Shown piece by piece: positions 22,873 through 28,413 of a DNA stretch of 45,602 nucleotides (positions within the stretch are counted from its first letter, which is position 1; each line of letters opens with the position of its first letter). Location of the stretch: the NCBI GenBank assembly GCA_946481425.1, contig CAMLNT010000001.1:1-45602 (forward strand), in the 5' to 3' direction. The notes under the pieces were generated by a model that was given only the letters and a program-made list of their open reading frames with translations, searched no databases and was not told the origin of the DNA. Source of the stretch: an uncultured Brevundimonas sp. (GTDB lineage Bacteria; Pseudomonadota; Alphaproteobacteria; Caulobacterales; Caulobacteraceae). Made by a program: the position numbers and the translations under genes.

Positions 22873-23117
22873 CGCGTGTCGAGCACGACGCCCTGGTTCG
22901 TTCGCAGCGGTGGTCCGTCGAGGCCTTCGACGAACACGGCCCGATACGGGTCGTGCGCGTCCGGGCTTCCTGGCGCGGCGAGACCCTAGCTTACGGGCAG
23001 CTCGTCGACATGGACCACGTCTCCCGGTTCCGCTTCCCCGAGGCGGCGCTGGAGGAAAAGCTCCTCAATATCCAGGACGCCCTGGTCCGGCTCGCCCACG
23101 AGGACACGGAACGATGA
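22866..23117 (+). CDS. Hypothetical protein, 83 residues
   Basis: Start GTG at 22866 or TTG at 22869 (TTGA overlap); the first is used here. It reads LTRVEHDALVRSQRWSVEAF then a beta region GPIRVVRVRASWRGETLAYGQLVDMDHVSRF and a final helix LEEKLLNIQDALVRLAHE. No family recognised. Ends in an ATGA overlap. Confidence 0.55.
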   Translation: MLTRVEHDALVRSQRWSVEAFDEHGPIRVVRVRASWRGETLAYGQLVDMDHVSRFRFPEAALEEKLLNIQDALVRLAHEDTER

Positions 23118-23353
23118 AGCAGCGTCCATGGACGGAATACGAGCTGGACCGAGCGTGTCGTTGGCGCAGGGACGACGAGCTGAGCGCGGCCGAAATCGGA
23201 CGCCGGCTGCACCGCACCCGGAACTCTGTGGTCGGCGCGCTTCACCGGGCCAAGGAGCCCGGGGTGCTGGTGAACGCGACCGGCCGACGAGACGGAGGCC
23301 CACGACGGGTCCGCCCTATCCCTATGCGTTTCTCGGAGCAGGTCCATGGCTGA
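23114..23353 (+). CDS. GcrA-like helix-turn-helix protein
   Basis: 79 residues starting MKQRPWTEYELDRACRWRRD. The segment WTEYELDRACRWRRDDELSAAEIGRRLHRTRNSVVGALHRAK follows the N-terminal DNA-binding pattern of the alphaproteobacterial cell-cycle regulator GcrA (WTxExxxxLxxLWxxGxSAxxIAxxLGxxTRNAVxGKxHRL), with SAAEIG and TRNSVVGALHRAK as the two helices. It is shorter than GcrA and lacks its C-terminal sigma-binding domain. It may be a simple DNA-binding protein or mimic the host regulator. Confidence 0.6.
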   Translation: MKQRPWTEYELDRACRWRRDDELSAAEIGRRLHRTRNSVVGALHRAKEPGVLVNATGRRDGGPRRVRPIPMRFSEQVHG

Positions 23354-23561
23354 AGCCCATCCTCGAAACTCCAAAGGAGGGTGGCATTGCGTCGGCAAGG
23401 AAGCCTTCGACAGCGGGCGTGACGCCGTGCGCGCGGCCAAGAACATCGAGAGGCTGCGTAAGGGCGGGATCGATAGCTACCGCTGCCCGAGCTGCGGCAA
23501 GTTCCATATCGGCCGGGGCGCTCCGAAACACAAGCTACGGCGGATCAGGAACGCCGAATGA
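23346..23561 (+). CDS. Small zinc-ribbon-like protein
   Basis: 71 residues. It has KEAFDSGRDAVRAAKNIERLRKGGIDSYRCPSCGKFHIGR, in which a helix is followed by CxxC and His; the YxCPxCGxFHxG pattern is common in small phage and actinobacterial proteins. The start ATG overlaps the upstream gene by 8 bases. It may bind nucleic acid; a relation to the Mu Com translational activator is possible in principle but not supported by sequence. Confidence 0.65.
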   Translation: MAEAHPRNSKGGWHCVGKEAFDSGRDAVRAAKNIERLRKGGIDSYRCPSCGKFHIGRGAPKHKLRRIRNAE

Positions 23562-23947
23562 CCCGTCAGCGCTACGTGCCGACGTTCGACGAGACCGGCC
23601 GAAAGCTCTACAACCCTAGCCGGACCGAACTAGACATTCACGATGAGTGGGACGCGCTCACCGAGAAGGTCAAGGACGAAGACCCTAAATGCCCGTTTCC
23701 CGAGTTTCGCGCCAAGGAGATATGGCGGCAGCAGGAAGCGACCGGCGAACGGCGGGGCGAGTGGCAACAGCGCGTGTGGTTCCCCCGGATGCGCGCCGAG
23801 AGCCAGGCCCGCTTCGACGCCAACGAGACCGGCCGCCACGTCGAGTTCACGAAGGCCGAGCTAGAACACCTGGCCGAGCACTTCGCCGGGGCGAACGATC
23901 CGACAACCCAGGCTATCTTGGCCAAAGTGTTAGAGGTGCTCGCATGA
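23558..23947 (+). CDS. Hypothetical protein, 129 residues
   Basis: Starts MTRQRYVPTFDETGRKLYNP (ATGA overlap). It is rich in charged and aromatic residues (KCPFPEFRAKEIWRQQEATGERRGEWQQRVWFPRMRAESQ) and ends in an amphipathic helix LEHLAEHFAGANDPTTQAILAKVLEVLA. No family recognised. It overlaps the helicase start by 4 bases, suggesting coupled expression. Confidence 0.55.
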   Translation: MTRQRYVPTFDETGRKLYNPSRTELDIHDEWDALTEKVKDEDPKCPFPEFRAKEIWRQQEATGERRGEWQQRVWFPRMRAESQARFDANETGRHVEFTKAELEHLAEHFAGANDPTTQAILAKVLEVLA

Positions 23948-25368
23948 CAGCTCGCGAGTACGTCCCCCGGCCCTGGCAACCGGACATGATCGAGCATGTC
24001 TGTTCGATCCCGCGCGCCGGCCAGTGGGCGGGCATGGGCACCGGCAAGACGTCGGCCACCCTGGCGGCGCTCGACATCCTGCACCTGGTCGGCGACGTGC
24101 GTCGCCCGACGCTCGTGGTCGCGCCGCTTCGGGTCGCCGAGCACACCTGGCCCGATGAATGCCGTAAGTGGTCGTTCTGCGCGTCCTGGGACGTTGAGAC
24201 GATCCTGGGCTGCGTGTCCGACCGGTTGAACGCTCTTGGCCGTGTGCGGCGCGGAAACGCGCCCTTGGCCACCATCAACTACGAGAACCTTCCCTGGCTT
24301 CTGGAGCAGCTCGACGGCGACTGGCCATTCGATCTGGTCGTCGCTGACGAAAGCACCAAGCTGAAGAGCTTTCGGGGCGGTTACCGGACACATCCGGTCT
24401 CAGGCAAGACCTTCTACCAGGGCGGGGGCGGATCGCGCGCTCGGGTTCTCGGCCGCGTCGCGCACCGCACACCACGCTGGATCAACCTCACCGGCACCCC
24501 GGCCCCGAACGGGTTGAAGGACCTGTGGGGCCAGAGTTGGTTCCTGGACGCGGGCCAGCGGCTCGGCCGCACACACGAAGCCTTCACCCAGCGCTGGTTC
24601 CAGAAGTCGTTCGACGGCTACGGGCTCGACCCCCTGCCCTTCGCGCAGGAGCAGATTGAGGGAGCGCTTGCCGACATTTGCCTGACCACCACCGTCCAGA
24701 CCAAAGACCCGATCAAGAACGTGATCCTGGTCGACCTGCCCGCGAAGGCCATGTCCCGCTACAGGGAGATGGAACGGCGCATGTGGACCGAACTGGAAGG
24801 CGTTATCCACAGCCCTATCGAGGCGGTCAACGCCGCGGGCCGGACCAACAAATGCCTCCAGCTCGCGAACGGTGCGATCTACGACGAGGACAAGAACTGG
24901 CACGAAGTCCACAACGCCAAGATCGACGCGCTGGAGAGCGTGATCGAGGAGGCGGCCGGCGCGCCCGTGCTCGTCGCCTACCACTTCAAGCACGATCTGG
25001 CCCGGCTCCTGAAGGCCTTCCCTGGCTCCCTGGACCTGGGCACTTCGGCCGGGCTTCGTCAAGCCAAGGCCGGACAGGGCCGCGTCTGGCTCGCCCATCC
25101 CGCCAACCTGGGCCACGGCGTAGACGGGCTCCAGGAGCACAGCCACAAGCTCGCGTTCTTCGGCTTGAACTGGAACCTCGAAGAGCACGACCAGATCATC
25201 GAGCGCGTCGGGCCCATGCGCCAGCAACAAGCTGGCAGGGACCGCGACGTCTTTGTTCACTACATCGCGGCGGCCGGCACCGTCGATGAACTCGTTCTAG
25301 ACCGGCTCGAAACCAAGCGCTCGGTGCAGGCGATCCTGCTCGACGCTCTCAAGAGGAAGAGACCATGA
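23944..25368 (+). CDS. SNF2-type (superfamily 2) DNA helicase
   Basis: 474 residues. Start at the ATG of MTAREYVPRPWQPDMIEHVC, in the ATGA overlap. Motifs: Walker A GMGTGKT (30-36), motif Ia VVAPLRVAEHTW, motif II VVADESTKLK (~132-141, DEST in place of DEAH), motif III NLTGTPAPNGLKDLW (~181), and a C-terminal helicase domain with LAHPANLGHGVDGLQ and the motif VI region DQIIERVGPMRQQQAG, ending TVDELVLDRL. This is the phage helicase form commonly found beside VRR-NUC and PolA genes and probably serves replication or recombination. Confidence 0.9.
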   Translation: MTAREYVPRPWQPDMIEHVCSIPRAGQWAGMGTGKTSATLAALDILHLVGDVRRPTLVVAPLRVAEHTWPDECRKWSFCASWDVETILGCVSDRLNALGRVRRGNAPLATINYENLPWLLEQLDGDWPFDLVVADESTKLKSFRGGYRTHPVSGKTFYQGGGGSRARVLGRVAHRTPRWINLTGTPAPNGLKDLWGQSWFLDAGQRLGRTHEAFTQRWFQKSFDGYGLDPLPFAQEQIEGALADICLTTTVQTKDPIKNVILVDLPAKAMSRYREMERRMWTELEGVIHSPIEAVNAAGRTNKCLQLANGAIYDEDKNWHEVHNAKIDALESVIEEAAGAPVLVAYHFKHDLARLLKAFPGSLDLGTSAGLRQAKAGQGRVWLAHPANLGHGVDGLQEHSHKLAFFGLNWNLEEHDQIIERVGPMRQQQAGRDRDVFVHYIAAAGTVDELVLDRLETKRSVQAILLDALKRKRP

Positions 25369-25685
25369 CCCGAAACGCCAAGACCCAAGACGAGAAGCTC
25401 GACGATGCTGACGCCGCCTTCGACGCCTCGCCCGACGTCCTGACCGCCACGGCCCAGGGCCGGCTGCGCACCATCATCGAGCGGCTGGAGCGGCTGGAGG
25501 AGGACAAGCAGGCGGTGATGGCCGACCAGAAGGAGGTCTTCGCCGAGGCCAGGGGCGAGGGCTACGACGTCAAGACCCTGCGCAAGGTCATCCGCATCCG
25601 CAAGCAGGACCAGGCCAAGCGGCAGCAGGAGGAGGCGATCCTCGATCTGTACCTGTCGGCGCTGGGATGCGCGGACCTGGCTTGA
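25365..25685 (+). CDS. gapR: GapR family DNA-binding protein (DUF2312)
   Basis: 106 residues. After an acidic N-terminus, GRLRTIIERLERLEEDKQAVMADQKEVFAEARGEGYDVKTLRKVIRIRKQDQAKRQQEEAILDLYLSALG matches GapR/DUF2312, an alphaproteobacterial nucleoid protein that clamps over-twisted AT-rich DNA ahead of replication forks and stimulates topoisomerases (known for Caulobacter GapR). All key positions of the family core are present. It is the last gene of the replication operon and starts in an ATGA overlap with the helicase. In a phage it may support replication or alter host nucleoid structure; this is inference. Confidence 0.88.
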   Translation: MTRNAKTQDEKLDDADAAFDASPDVLTATAQGRLRTIIERLERLEEDKQAVMADQKEVFAEARGEGYDVKTLRKVIRIRKQDQAKRQQEEAILDLYLSALGCADLA

Positions 25686-25820
25686 ACTAGCCGGAAACCG
25701 TGATAGGCTGATCGCCTACCCTCGGGAGTGCGCTTCCGGGATGAGGGGCCGCCTCGCAGGCCGGCCCCGCTTCAGAGCCCCGGATCAGGTTACTTGTCCT
25801 TTCCTGATCCGGGGCTCTTT
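25686..25820 (+). ncRNA. Structured 3' region of the rightward operon, candidate small RNA
   Basis: No open gene. The plus-strand RNA can form consecutive hairpins: TAGGC/GCCTA near 25705-25719, GGGGCCG/CGGCCCC around 25745-25768, and a perfect 16-bp terminator stem at 25774-25818. The loop of the last, TTACTTGTCCTTT (25790-25802), is exactly complementary to the AAAGGACAAG ribosome-binding decamer used by several phage genes. This looks like a 3'UTR-derived regulatory RNA; expression is not shown. Confidence 0.4.
25774..25820 (+). terminator. Strong hairpin terminator after gapR
   Basis: Perfect 16-bp stem AGAGCCCCGGATCAGG / CCTGATCCGGGGCTCT with a 13-base loop, followed by a short T run. 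Ends the rightward operon. Confidence 0.85.
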
Positions 25821-25827
25821 GCGTTGG

Positions 25828-25910
25828 GCTTGACAAGCAACCTGACCAGATGCAACCTGCGCTCTCCGCTGCGAAGCACGAAGGACAAGGAGGCGGTCAT
25901 GAAGCGCTAG
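25828..25910 (+). promoter_or_regulatory. Mini transcription unit: operator-like dyad, ribosome-binding site and three-codon frame
   Basis: GCTTGACAAGC (25828-25838) repeats the half-sites of the divergent-region operators and contains TTGACA; no good -10 follows. AAGGACAAGGAGG (25881-25893) is a strong ribosome-binding site leading to ATGAAGCGCTAG (25899-25910), a frame of only Met-Lys-Arg. A terminator follows. Either a relic of a deleted gene or a short regulatory transcript. Confidence 0.35.
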
Positions 25911-25944
25911 AGCGAACTGCCCGCAGGCAGCAACCTTGATGAGT

Positions 25945-25982
25945 AACGGCCCGCCTTTTGGTTAACCCAGGCGGGCCGTTTT
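25945..25982 (+). terminator. Second hairpin terminator between convergent operons
   Basis: Stem AACGGCCCGCCT / AGGCGGGCCGTT (12 bp, perfect) with 12-base loop, followed by TTTT. It separates the rightward replication operon from the leftward late operon. Confidence 0.85.
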
Positions 25983-25986
25983 GCGT

Positions 25987-26598
25987 TCAGAGCACCCGGA
26001 TCAGCTTGTTCACAACGATGGACGGCTGGACGTTCTGGCTGTTTCCCGCGCCCGCGTTCTGGATCGTGATGCCCGTAGAAGCGGTAGCAGACGTTCCGGT
26101 AACCCCAGCAACGCCGGACCCGGCCGAAGCGCCAGAACCGCCTGTCTCGTTCTCGAAGGTGGGGATGTCGTGATCGTGCCCCGGGTCCGTGACGGCGTGC
26201 GTGTGCTGGTGCAAGCGCTGGTCGCCGCCCGTGGCCCCGAGCGCATCGCCGTCGAAACCCGCGACCGCGGCGGTGATCCGGTCGGCCGACACGCCGCCCA
26301 TGTCGTCTTGGCCGACGCCGACCCGGCCTCGGTAATCCGGGAGGTTGAAGGTCGTCGCCCCGTCACCGACACCGAAGGTCGTTCCCAGGCGCGAGAACAA
26401 GGTCGCGTAGGTGGTTCGGCTAACGGCTTGACCATAGGCCAGCAACCAGGTCACGCCCCCGGCCGGGTCCGGCGCGGCGCTGCCTCCGTAGTCGATCACC
26501 GACCCGATGGGCAGGACAGCGTTGATCGCCGCGGTGATGTCGGCCGGGGTCGGGACGTCGCTGTCGAGCATCTCAGGCGGGACTTGGGTCAGGCTCAC
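25987..26598 (-). CDS. Phage tail collar domain protein
   Basis: 203 residues. The segment LPIGSVIDYGGSAAPDPAGGVTWLLAYGQAVSRTTYATLFSRLGTTFGVGDGATTFNLPDYRGRVGVGQDDMGG is the tail collar domain typical of fibre tips and adhesins. The rest is Gly/Ser/Thr-rich with a His cluster (HQHTHAVTDPGHDHD), as in metal-binding fibre tips. It is the last gene of the late operon, after the lysis genes, and probably encodes a second fibre or adhesin. No variable-repeat/template-repeat pair or reverse transcriptase is present, so it is not a diversity-generating target here. Confidence 0.85.
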   Translation of the reverse strand: MSLTQVPPEMLDSDVPTPADITAAINAVLPIGSVIDYGGSAAPDPAGGVTWLLAYGQAVSRTTYATLFSRLGTTFGVGDGATTFNLPDYRGRVGVGQDDMGGVSADRITAAVAGFDGDALGATGGDQRLHQHTHAVTDPGHDHDIPTFENETGGSGASAGSGVAGVTGTSATASTGITIQNAGAGNSQNVQPSIVVNKLIRVL

Positions 26599-26601
26599 AG
26601 C

Positions 26602-26925
26602 TCAGCGCTCCCAGAAGGCGTACCAGGGCGCGTTGATGCGCCGCCAGGCACGGGCGTCCCGCTCTTCACAGGCGCGGATAATGTCGCGCCCCGCGAGTTT
26701 GTCAGCGTTCGCGCTGTTGAGCTGGCCCGTCTCGGCTGCGCCGTAGAGCGGCCAGTCAAGGGCCGGATCGCCGCTGTCGCCGAGTTCGGCGTGCGGGGTG
26801 ACGCGACCGAGCAGCGGCTCGGCCAGCGACGAACAGCCTTCAGCAGGCGGGGCGACCCTGGAGCTTGCGCAGCTCGCAACGAGCGACGCGGTCGCGATCA
26901 GCAGGATCAGCTTGGCGGATTGCAT
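26602..26925 (-). CDS. Outer-membrane spanin lipoprotein (Rz1-like)
   Basis: 107 residues with a lipoprotein signal: MQSAKLILLIATASLVASCA, with the lipobox VASC and lipidated C19. The rest is polar and ends PWYAFWER. Its start lies 86 bases inside the inner-membrane spanin gene in another frame, the usual Rz/Rz1 overlap. Together the two bridge the periplasm and fuse the membranes in the last step of lysis. Confidence 0.8.
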   Translation of the reverse strand: MQSAKLILLIATASLVASCASSRVAPPAEGCSSLAEPLLGRVTPHAELGDSGDPALDWPLYGAAETGQLNSANADKLAGRDIIRACEERDARAWRRINAPWYAFWER

Positions 26926-27163
26926 TCTGGGCCTCTTCGACCTGGTTTTGGATGGCGGTGTTGGTGGCGGCGTTCTCGCCGATCCGGGCGATGGCGTCCT
27001 GGGCGCTGTCCATGCGCGAGCCGGCCAACGTGCCTTGATCCTTGGCCGTCTCCAGCCGTTCGCGGTCCTTGCACCAGGACAGCGTGACCAGGAGGACGAA
27101 CAGGACCAGGATCACGGCGGCGACCGTTCGCCAAGGGACGTTGGTGAAATCGGGCTTCAGCAT
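26840..27163 (-). CDS. Inner-membrane spanin (Rz-like)
   Basis: 107 residues with one N-terminal transmembrane helix (about 13-30, VAAVILVLFVLLVTLSW) and a periplasmic coiled-coil region (RERLETAKDQGTLAGSRMDSAQDAIARIGENAATNTAIQNQVEEAQNAI). This is the Rz layout. It directly follows the endolysin gene, with 1 base between, and overlaps the Rz1-like gene. Confidence 0.85.
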   Translation of the reverse strand: MLKPDFTNVPWRTVAAVILVLFVLLVTLSWCKDRERLETAKDQGTLAGSRMDSAQDAIARIGENAATNTAIQNQVEEAQNAIRQADPADRDRVARCELRKLQGRPAC

Positions 27164-27164
27164 G

Positions 27165-27824
27165 TCAGTCTCTCCCGCTCTTCATCCGCTCGGACAGCCG
27201 CGTCGCTCGCTCGCCGACCTGGCCCGCCCACCGCGACCGCAGCATGTTGGCGGCGGCTTCAGTATAACGCCCGGTGCGGATCATCTCCAGAGTGTTCTTG
27301 AAGCCGAGCAGGCCAGACCCGTCGGACGCGCGGCCGACGCCCAGGTTGAAGGCCATGTTCTGAAGCACGCGGCGGCGAACCGGGTCCAGATCGGCGATCC
27401 ACGGAAGCGCCGCAGCGAGCTTGGCGTTGTGCTCGACGACGTCCTGTTTGAGGTGGTGCTCGGCCTTCTCCGGGGTCCATATCGTGCCCTGCCTGACATC
27501 CGAACCGGTGTGACCGTAGCCGATGGTCCAGGGCGTGCCGGACAGACGTTCCCAACCCGGGACCTGGCGATACTTCGTCGGGTCCAGCCGTCGCGCTTCA
27601 CAGGCCTTGCCAAGCGGCGACAGCGGGTCCGGGTAGGCTTCCAGCCGCAGACCTTCGTCGACCTTGAGGTGCTCGATCAGTTTGCCGTCGACCGGCATGG
27701 CGGGCTGGCCCAACACCGCATCGGCGGACCCGGACAGGTGCGCGTTTATCGCGTCGACCTCGGCCTGGGTCAGGCCGCGGCCGGCGATGCGGCGGATGGT
27801 GTCGAACAGGGCTTTGGAGTTCAT
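27165..27824 (-). CDS. Endolysin, T4-type lysozyme (GH24)
   Basis: 219 residues. The catalytic triad of the family is visible: E57 in DEGLRLEAYPD, D66, and T100 in TPWTIGYGHTG. Between the second and third lies an insertion of ~25 residues. The C-terminal lobe has VRRRVLQNMAFNLGVGR and the TRLSERMKSGRD end. Residues 1-48 are an extra N-terminal segment without a membrane span, so no signal-arrest type export is apparent and a holin is needed. It cleaves peptidoglycan glycan strands. Confidence 0.9.
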   Translation of the reverse strand: MNSKALFDTIRRIAGRGLTQAEVDAINAHLSGSADAVLGQPAMPVDGKLIEHLKVDEGLRLEAYPDPLSPLGKACEARRLDPTKYRQVPGWERLSGTPWTIGYGHTGSDVRQGTIWTPEKAEHHLKQDVVEHNAKLAAALPWIADLDPVRRRVLQNMAFNLGVGRASDGSGLLGFKNTLEMIRTGRYTEAAANMLRSRWAGQVGERATRLSERMKSGRD

Positions 27825-28123
27825 TTCCCGGTGTCCTCCACAGGCACCGCGTCTCGCGGATCGTTGATGACGCGAACGTCCTGGGGCCCCGTGCTAGGCG
27901 GCACGGACCCCGCGAGTTGGTTACCCATCTGATCGACGGACCTTTGGGTCCAGCGCTCCTTGATGGCGTTGATGATGGCCATGAGCACCGCGGTCCAGGC
28001 AGAGGCTTCCGCCGCGTTGTTCCGCCAGATGGCTAGGCCAGCAAGAACCATGACCCCGACTGCTATGACGCCCAGGACGCTGATTTCGGCGGCGCGGTCC
28101 GATTTGCAGGTTATGTCGTTCAC
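27821..28123 (-). CDS. Membrane protein, candidate holin
   Basis: 100 residues from GTG (GTGA overlap). It has a hydrophobic span ISVLGVIAVGVMVLAGLAIWR (~14-34) and a second weaker helix SAWTAVLMAIINAIKE (~41-56), then a polar tail. Size, position directly before the endolysin and one to two membrane helices suit a holin, but no holin family was recognised with certainty. Confidence 0.55.
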   Translation of the reverse strand: MNDITCKSDRAAEISVLGVIAVGVMVLAGLAIWRNNAAEASAWTAVLMAIINAIKERWTQRSVDQMGNQLAGSVPPSTGPQDVRVINDPRDAVPVEDTGK

Positions 28124-28413
28124 TTCTGAAGGTCCCCGGTCGCCGGCAACTCGTATATCTGACCTTGCCGACCCATGGACAGGTTAGCGAGCTGGCGCTG
28201 CACGCCCTCAGTGCGCCGATCCAGGCTGTCGAGCTTCTCGTCGAACCCCTTCATCTTGGTCATTATCTCAACGACCTGGTTCGAGACCTTCATGTACCCG
28301 AAGCTCTCCAGATGCCGGACGCGTTGGCTCAGGACGCCCATCCAGAAGGACAGCGCCATAAGGCCGACGAAGGGGGCGTATAGTTGAAGCACTTGCGCGA
28401 AAGTCACCGTCAC
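28120..28413 (-). CDS. Membrane protein with coiled coil, lysis module
   Basis: 97 residues, starting at a GTG in a GTGA overlap with the tail fibre stop (frame is open further upstream inside the fibre gene). One membrane span, LYAPFVGLMALSFWMGVL (~10-27), is followed by a coiled coil (VEIMTKMKGFDEKLDSLDRRTEGVQRQLANL). It may be a second holin or antiholin. The placing between fibre and holin/endolysin supports a lysis role. Confidence 0.55.
   Translation of the reverse strand: MTVTFAQVLQLYAPFVGLMALSFWMGVLSQRVRHLESFGYMKVSNQVVEIMTKMKGFDEKLDSLDRRTEGVQRQLANLSMGRQGQIYELPATGDLQK

Noticed and set aside
23346..23561. Com-like regulator for the Mom-type genes
   Set aside because: Small zinc-ribbon proteins with CPxCGxFH are widespread in phages; nothing specific links it to Mu Com.
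25686..25830. tRNA gene in the intergenic region
   Set aside because: The hairpins do not form a cloverleaf and no T-loop GTTCGAAT-like sequence is present.
25987..26598. Diversity-generating retroelement target in the collar protein, as in BPP-1
   Set aside because: No reverse transcriptase and no template-repeat copy of the gene end was seen in the window.
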